NCBI GenBank assembly: GCA_907163375.1
Contig: CAJQUW010006134.1
Location: 186,001-250,000 of the forward strand
Direction: 5' to 3'
From: Prostheceraeus crozeri
Taxonomy: Eukaryota; Platyhelminthes; Polycladida; Euryleptidae
Length of the DNA: 64,000 bases
In this document: positions 55,268 to 64,000 of the stretch, piece by piece
Layout: every line of letters starts with the position of its first letter
Position numbering within the stretch: the first letter of the stretch is position 1
The notes under the pieces: generated by a model
Database searches by the model: none
What the model saw: only the letters and a program-made list of their open reading frames with translations
What the model was told of the DNA's origin: nothing
Program-made: the position numbers and the translations under genes

Positions 55268-56945
55268 TTTTATTTTTCACCGATATCATGACCATTATGA
55301 CTAAATTCTATGGTGTTTGATGAGTTACAATTTGAATTTTAAAGCGGGAATAATAAGCGGGTTTTATAATTCAATCGCATATATCTATATAGAAATGTAT
55401 AATTCAACCAGTGTAATAATGAAAATATTACTGCACGCCCGTGCAGTAATCTGCTTTACAGGTAAAATAAAGTGACAGGATATCTACATTATACGCACGG
55501 TGAAAAATAAAAATATATAAAAATGTAGCTATCCTGTTGACGAAGGTGAACATAGATATTATCAAGAGCGATTAGGCGATTGATGGAATTATTATTAGAA
55601 TACCATGCTTCGATAAACAGTTGTCCGTTACGATGTAGAGATGTATTCAAACTTTTGGTTTGTTACCAATTGAAATTATGACCTGTCTCTATTCAAGAGA
55701 TTCTCTATCCCTTATGTCAGATAGTCAGGGAGTCTATAAAAAACTGGGACTTAATTTTAGGACTTCAGACCAATATTTAGGACCTTCATCTAATGAATTA
55801 AGGATTTTTAGGGCAATCGGATATATCTTTCAAGAAGCTTTATTGAATATTGGAAGAAATGGAGTATCCTGAAAAATGCAAAAGCACTGAATTTCCGTCA
55901 AGCGTTCGATTAGAAAGCAAATGATTACTAGTAAAGTATCAGAGGTAAGCAGGTGCGCTCCGCGCTCCGGAGCGCATCGTGCGATTTCCCAGTGCACGGA
56001 GTGCAAAAATTTAAAAACTGGATGAGGGGCGCAAGAAAAAATTTGCGCTCCTTCCTTGCACTCCGACCTTGAAACTAAAATCCCACGAAAGCACTACATT
56101 CGGTCAAGAAAAGACAATTTCTCTTTCCATCGACGTAATCCGTAAGTAAATTTGCCAGAGTTTCAGTTTTTATGAGCAGCACAGGAACTTTGATGCTTCC
56201 CTTTGATTGCTTCTACATGTGCAAGAAAAACTGAATATTTTGACAAGAAGAGGTAAAGTTACGATGTTGCAGAATGCACCAAAGCTTCTGTAATGAAGAC
56301 CTTTTCCCAGATGCATGTGATGAAATATTCTTCTCAACAAAGAACTTGAGAGGCCCATAGTGTCTTCACCTGAAATTATATAATAACATGAGTGGTCAGC
56401 GAGTGTAAAGAGGAGGAATACATTGATGGTGCACTAGGGTGACGGATTGACAGTGCGTGCTGTAGACCACAGGGGAACTGTTAACGCGAAGACTAACTGG
56501 TAAGAGAAGAAACATGAGTATGGCAATTCGGGACAGCAGAGTCTGCCTCGAGAGGTGACATGACGGGAGGGAGAAGCATGGTAGTAAAGGAGAGAGAAAA
56601 CAGCAAAGACATGCCATACTTTTCGTATCCTGTGTACTATGGATTCAGTCGAGCTTCTATTGACACACACGTCCTTTTCTTTCTGCTATGTTGTGGTTTA
56701 TCAAACAACCAACATGATCAGCAGATTATGCCTGTAGATTATGACGATGCCTGGCTGGACTATACGTGGGCTCAAGCTCCATCAGACATTGTCACTCGAT
56801 CAGTGATCCGACAAGGTCATAGATTACCCAAGATATTCGATCTCATAGAACGGACAATTGTGTTTTCAATAACAACATATCTTCAGCTAAATTCACTTAA
56901 GAGTGTGGTTCACATATAAATTCATTTATGCGTGTAGTCCGGAGC
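55268..56945. other. No firm gene; GC-palindromic words near 55950
   Basis: 55955-56080 contains GCGCTCCGCGCTCCGGAGCGC and CACGGAGTGCA words that recur near 56946 and 57561. A plus-strand frame at 56720-56919 (DYDDAWLDYTWAQAPSDIVT, RQGHRLPKIFDL) could be a host exon, but no family could be fixed. Confidence 0.4.
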
Positions 56946-57031
56946 ACGGAGTGCAACTGCAACTTCTCCAAAATCGGAGCGCACAGTGTATTTGGGTCAG
57001 CCTCTGTAAACTATGTATTATAACTGATCAA
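56946..57031 (+). repeat. Direct repeat, left copy
   Basis: 86 bp starting CACGGAGTGCAACTGCAACT and ending GTATTATAACTGATCAA; recurs at 57561-57646 in the same orientation with few differences. Confidence 0.85.
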
Positions 57032-57046
57032 TTACGATCACTGAAG

Positions 57047-57470
57047 ACTTACGCAGAGTCTCAGAATCGGGCGCCCGATTGGACTGTTTTCTTCATCCTT
57101 TCAAAAACTCAGAGTATTCTGCACTCACTACTTAAAGGAGATGATGATCATCATATGGCCATTAAGATGTCAGATAATAGGATCAGAGAGCGCGATTCAA
57201 TCTCTTTCCTTGGATTAACGGTTACGAAAGACTTGTCCATGGAAACCGTACATCCAGTCCATCAGCAAGCAGGCAGTTCAACGCATTGGTAGTCTCTATC
57301 GTGCCAGCAGTTATCTTCCACCACAGAACTGTTTGCTATCTTTACAAATTCACTATTCGTCCTCTGATGGAGTATTGTTGTCATCTGTGGGCCGGCGCCC
57401 GACGAACACATCTTGACCTCCTTGAACGAGTTGAGAAACGTGGTCAAGAATCTTACGGGGTGAAAAAATT
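57047..57470 (+). mobile_element. LINE fragment between direct repeats
   Basis: Plus-strand frames encode the region after the polymerase: RERDSISFLGLTVTKDLSME, then a shift to RIGSLYRASSYLPP and IRPLMEYCCHLWAGARRTHL, DLLERVEKR. This is a common LINE C-terminal pattern (FLGLTI, YRASSYLPPQ, YCCHLWAGAP). Only about 420 bp remain, with at least two frame changes. Confidence 0.8.
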
Positions 57471-57560
57471 GCTAACAAAAATTGCTAATAGCTGTGGGCT
57501 AGGGGTAAAAATTCTCTATAAAAAATATCAATGCTATTCTTCCATTTCCTTTTTTCCATT

Positions 57561-57646
57561 CACGGAGGGCAACTGTAAATTCTCCAAAATCGGAGCGCAG
57601 AGTGTGCTTGGTCAGCCTCTGTAAACTATGTATTATAACAGATCAA
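57561..57646 (+). repeat. Direct repeat, right copy
   Basis: Second copy of the 86-bp repeat at 56946-57031, starting CACGGAGGGCAACTGTAAAT. The pair brackets a LINE fragment. Confidence 0.85.
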
Positions 57647-59390
57647 ATTTGAATGTGTCGGGTTGTTTTATATTTTTGCCGCCCAACCACCCGCTTCCCT
57701 ATCTGGATATGTTATCTAGTTGCTTAACGCAAAAGTGCACAATAGTGTCATGACGCAAACATGGCACGAACAATAAATGAATTGCGGCAATGCGACGCAG
57801 CAAGGCTAATTAGACAATACCGCATAAGTAAAAAAGGTAAGTGTTAGAGCAATATACGGTACCAATAAATAGTCCAAGATAACAAGAAGCCTTTTTCCTA
57901 AAGATTGTCCTATACGGGTAAGCATCATATCCATTGGTAGCTACATTCCATATTTTGCCATGCGAGAATGGGACGCGGAAAAATGATAATTCTAATAGAT
58001 ATGGATAATTGTATTTTTAGTGCTATAAAACATGTAGATCCTACGGCACATACAAGCGACGAAACTGCCAAAGACGACTCAACTTTGTTAATTTTTTTTA
58101 GAATCATACAAATAATAGGCTACAATTATCAAGGTTTTTCGCTTATGTAGGTTTATATCAATAATCCAATGACCATGTCATTGCCAAAAAAAAAAATAAA
58201 CAATAAAAAACAAAAAAGTATCGGAAAACAAAAATAAATGCTTCAACCAATACTGTTGAAATGCAAATTCTCTCAATACGATTTTGTAGATTAATGATCG
58301 ATTTAACAAACCATGACGAAGTGAAATGTCGATTAATGTGTTATAATTGACATAGGTACACTAGAACTTATGACAAATCAAAATAGGGCGTTTGGTTTCC
58401 GCAACTAAAACTAAAAATCTGCATATGTAAGAGTGTGGATGTCAATAAATAAAATACAGTATTAGTATATATAGTTCTGAACAGTTAATGTCCTTCAGAT
58501 AACCATGAGCCAGACGTGAAACATTTTAGTAAGAGGAAAGTGAAATATCAGAGCTTCGTTTTAAAGAGCATGTCAAAAATACCAAAATGCAGGTATCAAA
58601 GGCAAGTACAATGTGGTCAGCTTGAAAAAGTCTGATTAAAAGATTCCTGTCTTATCTATGTTGAATATAAGGAGAAATATCCTAAGATCAAGGCGATATT
58701 TTTTACAGGACTTAGTCATTTTGTCACTTGGCTAAGTTAGAAGCAAGGTGGACCAGTTTCATAAAAAGTGGCAATTTCTGTTGGCCAAAAAGCCGAGATG
58801 TCTGCAGCTGTAGAACAAGCGCTGAGAACAGGAAATTATCGTCACGCACTTAATAAATTTTTCGGTCATTCACTAAAACTTTTGGTATACATAATGCGGT
58901 TGAGCATGAATCCCCCGGAAAGTCCCGATATAAATTAACGAGAATTTCGAATAAATACTTTCAGAGTCAACATGAAAAACTTTTAATTTCTAAATTCAAC
59001 TGAAGATGTTAATGAATCAGTCTTTTTCAAATCGCTACAATTTTCATTATTTGCAACCCTCATAAACGGAGGGTTGACCCTATTAAAACACACCCATTAT
59101 ACAATACAGGAAATCGTGACACGTCCTAAAAATGGTCCCAGGTCATAAAACGAGACCTGACTACCTAAAATCCTCAATTCATAAAGTGATATCACACCAG
59201 AGATCCAAAACCGACGTATTCCAGCTCAGCTACCAATCCTTCGGTGTAAAGTCCCGCCTTCTGCAACACGCAGGGTACTTCTTTTCTATTTTACACGGAC
59301 GAACATTTATTGAATATTGAAGGAGATTAAGTAGATTTAACAGTACTTGAGATCTCAATTCTAAAACCAATAGTATAAGAAAACGGCGAA
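57647..59390. other. No gene seen
   Basis: AT-rich DNA with A-rich runs at 58190-58240. Overlapping short frames on both strands at 57925-58150 carry no motif. Confidence 0.5.
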
Positions 59391-59760
59391 CACCAGATAG
59401 CGCAAGATGCCGCCATCGCTGACATCCCCCCCCCCCCCCTCTGGAACGACAGAGGTTTGTGGTCTGTCCGTGTGTGCCGGCCAGGGTTGGTTTCCACAAC
59501 AATGTTTCGCTGACTCCCCCCCCCTCTCAACGACAGAGGTGAGCACTCGAGTGAGTTTGGTCCGACCGCCTGGTTGACTTGGGCGACCGTCCAGGTTGAC
59601 GTGGGCACCGTCCAGGTGTGACGTGGCGAGAGGAAGAAGTGAGACGAGGGGACCGTCCTAGGTTGACGTGGGCACCGCTAGTTGACATGGCGAACCGTCT
59701 AGGTTGTCGTCCGTGGATTTGTAACGGTGGCCAGAATTCGGATTCAGCGTAAATATTCTG
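59391..59760 (+). repeat. Poly-C blocks and GACCGTCCAGGTTGACGTGG minisatellite
   Basis: Two C-runs (about 59428-59441 and 59517-59526), each followed by a CTCTxxAACGACAGAGGT word, lead into a degenerate minisatellite at about 59580-59712 built on GACCGTCCAGGTTGACGTGG. Strongly GC-rich compared with the rest of the window. Confidence 0.75.
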
Positions 59761-60470
59761 CATCTGTGATGTGATTTCCCAGCTCATTCGGCGAGAAAAC
59801 GTTCTTTCAAATTTTGCAGAGTTTAAAATGTGGGACGTTTTTGGTGTTAGGGCCCAAACGAAGCCTCGAGAGAAAACGAGACAGATTCGGATTCAGCGTG
59901 AAATTCTGCATCTGTATGGTGAATTTGAAAGCAATCGGAGAAGAAAAAAATTTTTCGCTGAACGTCCCCCCCCCTTGACAGCTTGCCTTCGATTTTGGCT
60001 TCCAGTGGATGGATTTTGTCGTTGCCATAGCTCGTTTGAAAGCTAAGAGTGAGACAAATTCAGTGAAAGAATCGGCTTGTTCCTATCTGTCTTCGTTTAG
60101 ATGTGAGACGCCATTTAAGATTTTTGGACATTGGGGAAAAACGACAGAGTTAGAATTTGGGACGTTTTGGGCTGTAGCTTCAAAACGAAGCATCGGATGG
60201 GAAAACGGAGTTTTCAGATTGGAATCACAGCGGTGAAATTCTTTTATCTGTATGGTGAGTTTCAAGTCAATCGGAGAGAAAAAATTTTCAAACATTTTTC
60301 GAAAAAACGACAGAGTTAGAATTTTTGCGATGGCTGGGCTGCCTACTGTAGAGCCAAAACGAAGATCGGATGGAAAAAACGGAGGCCAATTCGGATTCAG
60401 CGTCTAATTCCTACATGGAAATTTTGTAATTTCCAGCTCAATCGAGAGAAAAAAATTTTCACTGACGCAG
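59740..60470 (+). repeat. Diverged copies of the 490-bp satellite
   Basis: Contains the same segments as the array from 61902 (AAACGAAGCATCGGATGGGA, TCAATCGGAGAGAAAAAATT, AGCTCGTTTGAAAGCTAAGA), with more differences and small indels. It ends in TTTTCACTGACGCAG, where an unrelated block starts. Confidence 0.85.
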
Positions 60471-61901
60471 AATAAGTTATCTTCAGGCGTTCCAGTTCCA
60501 CCAGTTTCCTACATGTAATCAATTAGTTACAGCATAAGTAAATTCGCAAGCTCTCTACCTATCCTCAAAGCGTCTATCACCTTCATCTCACCTGACGTCC
60601 CCCCGAAACCATTTTTCGTCCAACTTCGTAATCCAATAAAAACAAGAAAGTCCCATAGTCATTTAGTCAAATAAAAGTCAAAGTCCCTAATAACCCTAAG
60701 AAAAATAAAAAGTCACCTCATGATTTACACGAGTGAAAGGTCTTGTCGTCACACCCACCACTGACGGACCTTCAGCGCAATCGTCTTAGCTCCAAATACC
60801 GTCCAACAAACAAACGATTAAGTCACACAAACGTAAAGTCTATCGTCTACTCCCGCCATATTGTTGCCAGATCAAACGTATCATGCAAAAAAAAAGCCTA
60901 GACAATTTCTTATGTCTCAAACTTTACAGCAGTTGTCCTTGTGATCCTGTTTCAGCCCAGGTTTTAAGTTAGCCTCTAGCTCTACTAGATCATTAGTCAC
61001 ACCGTGATGCAGTTCCGTCACAAAAAAAAACTGACGAATGAAGTTCTTTCTATGGTCCATCCCAGTCATGTCCTTATTTATAGTTTAAGTAACTTCGACA
61101 AAATTCAAAAAGTCGAACAACGTCTTCTCAAACGACTTCGTTTCCACAAAAGACAGCAGTCTAAGTCTTTTAAACTGACTCCTGACAGTCGTCCCCCAAG
61201 GAAGTGCAAACATGTTCGAGATCCCCCATGTTGCAAACTCACAAGTTCTCCTCTGTCCGCCACCTCAAGACGTACATGGACTGTAAGTTTTTTTCCAAAC
61301 ACGATCGTCCGCTATTCTGAGATACCAGTATCTTTTAAGCCTATCCGGTCACCTCGAAAGCCTTTTCGCCGAGTCAAAGATCACTGTACAGTCAAAGTAC
61401 TCCCTGAACAGTGGTGATCAAAGTGGTTTTTCTTGCAAGCTACGCAAGAAGTAGACAAGCTCTCTTCCCCTTAAACTGACGATCTAAGTAGTTCATCCAC
61501 ACGTCTCCACCAAAGTCTGCAAAAGCCTTCAAGTTTCCCAATCGATACGTTCTATAATAAAGTTCCGAAGATGTCCAAGCCCTGTCGTCTAGATCACAGG
61601 TCAAAGTACCAAGGTACTTATGTCCCAAGGATTAATCACTTGACAGCCAGGTCCGACTACTCGTCAGTTTTATCTCGTCCTTTCATTTCAGTCTTATAAA
61701 AGCTCCTTCGGGGAAGGTCATCTAGGCGAGACACGACTCTAACGGAAACAAAGAATCGAAAGTCGTTCTTACACCTCGAAGTAACTAAGGTTGTTCACAA
61801 AGTACGCTGTTCGATAACGTCATTTAGAGTCAAACGAGAATGACAAAGACATACAAAGATATGTCGATCCGACTGAAAGTCATAATCATTCAAACTTTGT
61901 G
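60471..61901. other. Unidentified 1.4-kb block inside the satellite
   Basis: Interrupts the satellite exactly after TTTTCACTGACG and ends before TTTCACTGACGTCC, so it is an insertion or a different monomer family. The plus strand is rich in AAGTC and poor in G. Open frames on either strand (minus 61628-61440 with TLTCDLDDRAWTSSELYYRT; plus 61004-61417) match nothing recognised. Confidence 0.6.
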
Positions 61902-64000
61902 TTTCACTGACGTCCCCCCCCCCCTCGGGCCAGCTTGCTTCGATTTTGGCTTCCAGTGGACGGATTTTGTCGTGCGATAGCTCGTTTGAAAGCTAAGAGT
62001 GAGACAAATTCAGTGAAATAATCGGCTTGTTCCTATCTGTCTTCGTTTAGATGTGAGATGCCATTTAAGATTTTGGGACATTGGTGAAAAACGAAAGAGT
62101 TAGAATTTGGGACGTTTTGGGCTCTAGCTTCAAAACGAAGCATCGGATTGGAAAACGGATTTCAGATTTGGAATCAGCGTGAAATTCTTTATCTGTATGG
62201 TGAGTTTCAAGTCAATCGGAGAGAAAAAATTTTCAACATTTTTCGAAAAAACGACAGAGTTAGAATTTGGGACGTTTTGGTGTGTAGCGCCCAAACGAAG
62301 CATCGGATGAGAAAACGGAGGCCAGATTCGGAATCTACGTGAAATTTTGGGTTAGGAAGGATGTTTCCAGCGAAATCGGAGAGAAAAAATTTTCACTGAC
62401 GTCCCCCCCCCTCTGGACAGCTTGCTTCGATTTTTGCTTCCAGTGGATGGATTTTGTCGTGCGATAGCTCGTTTGAAAGCTAAGAGTGAGACAAATTCAA
62501 TGAAAGAATCGGCTTGTTCCTATCTGTCTTCGTTTAGATGTGAGACACCATTTAAGATTTTGGGACATTGGTGAAAAACGACAGAGTTAGAATTTGGGAC
62601 GTTTTGGGCTCTAGCTTCAAAACGAAGCATCGGATTGGAAAACGGATTTCAGATTTGGAATCAGCGTGAAATTCTTTATCTGTATGGTGAGTTTCAAGTC
62701 AATCGGAGAGAAAAAATTTTCAACATTTTTCGAAAAAACGACAGAGTTAGAATTTTTGCGATGGCTGCCTACTGTAGAGCCAAAACGAAGCATCGGATGG
62801 GAAAACGGAGGCCAGATTCGGATTCAGCGTCAAATTCTACATGGAAATGGTGTATTTCCAGCTCAATCGGAGAGAAAAAAAAATTTTCACTGACGTCCCC
62901 CCCCCCCTCTGGACAGCTTGCTTCGATTTTGGCTTCCAGTGGACGGATTTTGTCGTGCGATAGCTCGTTTGAAAGCTAAGAGTGAGACAAATTCAGTGAA
63001 AGAATCGGCTTGTTCCTATCTGTCTTCGTTTAGATGTGAGACGCCATTTAAGATTTTGGGACATTGGTGAAAAACGACAGAGTTAGAATTTGGGACGTTT
63101 TGGGCTGTAGCTTCAAAACGAAGCATCGGATTGGAAAACGGATTTCAGATTTGGAATCAGCGTGAAATTCTTTATCTGTATGGTGAGTTTCAAGTCAATC
63201 GGAGAGAAAAAATTTTCAACATTTTTCGAAAAAACGACAGAGTTAGAATTTTTGCGATGGCTGCCTACTGTAGAGCCAAAACGAAGCATCGGATGGGAAA
63301 ACGGAGGCCAGATTCGGATTCAGCGTCAAATTCTACATGGAAATGGTGTATTTTCAGCTCAATCGGAGAGAAAAAAATTTTCACTGACGTCCCCCCCCTC
63401 TGGACAGCTTGCTTCGATTTTGGCTTCCAGTGGACGGATTTTGTCGTGCGATAGCTCGTTTGAAAGCTAAGAGTGAGACAAATTCAGTGAAATAATCGGC
63501 TTGTTCCTATCTGTCTTCGTTTAGATGTGAGATGCCATTTAAGATTTTGGGACATTGGTGAAAAACGACAGAGTTAGAATTTGGGACGTTTTGGGCTCTA
63601 GCTTCAAAACGAAGCATCGGATTGGAAAACGGATTTCAGATTTGGAATCAGCGTGAAATTCTTTATCTGTATGGTGAGTTTCAAGTCAATCGGAGAGAAA
63701 AAATTTTCAACATTTTTCGAAAAAACGACAGAGTTAGAATTTGGGACGTTTTGGTGTGTAGCGCCCAAACGAAGCATCGGATGAGAAAACGGAGGCCAGA
63801 TTCGGTATCTACGTGAAATTTTGGGTTAGGAAGGATGTTTCCAGCGAAATCGGAGAGAAAAAATTTTCACTGACGTCCCCCCCCTCTGGACAGCTTGCTT
63901 CGATTTTGGCTTCCAGTGGATGGATTTTGTCGTGCGATAGCTCGTTTGAAAGCTAAGAGTGAGACAAATTCAATGAAAGAATCGGCTTGTTCCTATCTGT
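61902..64000 (+). repeat. Satellite array with 490-bp higher-order units
   Basis: Units start at TTTCACTGACGTCCC: 61902, 62391, 62885, 63379 and 63865 (lengths 489, 494, 494, 486; the last is cut by the window edge). Each unit has three segments of about 155-180 bp; two of them begin CGACAGAGTTAGAATTT and contain AAACGAAGCATCGGAT and CAATCGGAGAGAAAAA, and so are related monomers. Two unit types differ in the third segment: type A (GGGACGTTTTGGTGTGTAGC) at 61902 and 63379, type B (TTTTTGCGATGGCTGCCTAC) at 62391 and 62885. Each unit opens with a run of 7-10 C. Open frames within are by-products of the repeat. Confidence 0.95.

Noticed and set aside
59740-64000. Series of 60-115 codon frames with shared peptides such as GEFQVNRREKIF
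   Set aside because: They recur with the satellite period and stop at unit borders; unit lengths change frame.

Overview
This is an AT-rich stretch of an animal nuclear genome, probably a protostome and perhaps an arthropod. That guess rests on an arthropod-like histone H2B, on widely spaced exons of two housekeeping genes with GT-AG introns, and on the repeat mix: several mariner-like families, hAT, a P-like element, CR1/RTE-like LINEs and Penelope-like elements. The species cannot be named from sequence alone. No bacterial or organellar genes were seen.

Two host genes were found by joining short exons. (1) S-adenosylmethionine decarboxylase, plus strand: four in-phase exons at 5571-5654, 16657-16755, 23728-23883 and 23954-24091 give the C-terminal half (158 aa) with the catalytic Ser and His. 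Its introns of 11.0 and 7.0 kb are full of transposons. Exons for the N-terminal half were not found and probably lie left of the window. (2) Mitochondrial ribosomal protein L3, minus strand: exons at 37479-37662 and 25268-25537, separated by an 11.9-kb intron that holds a nearly complete CR1-like LINE. The two genes face each other tail to tail across about 1.2 kb. A third intact gene, an intronless H2B at 4209-4574, lies inside a 2077-bp hAT-type element with 14-bp terminal inverted repeats and an exact 8-bp target duplication. This is the most striking item in the window.

Layout. 1-5.5 kb: mariner copy, tRNA-like SINE, two copies of a hAT-ended repeat, the H2B-bearing hAT. 5.5-24.1 kb: the decarboxylase exons with Penelope, LINE, mariner and hAT insertions in the introns. 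24-37.7 kb: MRPL3 with Penelope-like and LINE material. 38-43.8 kb: Penelope and hAT fragments in otherwise featureless DNA. 43.8-51.4 kb: a candidate large element bounded by inverted 24-bp repeats next to (TA)n tracts, with GTGCAGAGACAGG motifs near both ends; it contains a hAT element that codes only for a BED finger, and that in turn carries a 70-bp hAT MITE. 52.2-54.9 kb: a P-like element with terminal and internal inverted repeats, 8-bp target duplications and a THAP domain. 55-59 kb: fold-back repeats and a LINE fragment between direct repeats. 59.4-64 kb: a satellite of roughly 490-bp higher-order units, each made of three related segments, interrupted by an unidentified 1.4-kb block.

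Limits: eukaryotic exons are short and no alignment could be run. Many open frames of 60-160 codons are what chance would give in DNA of this composition and are left out or listed as rejected.
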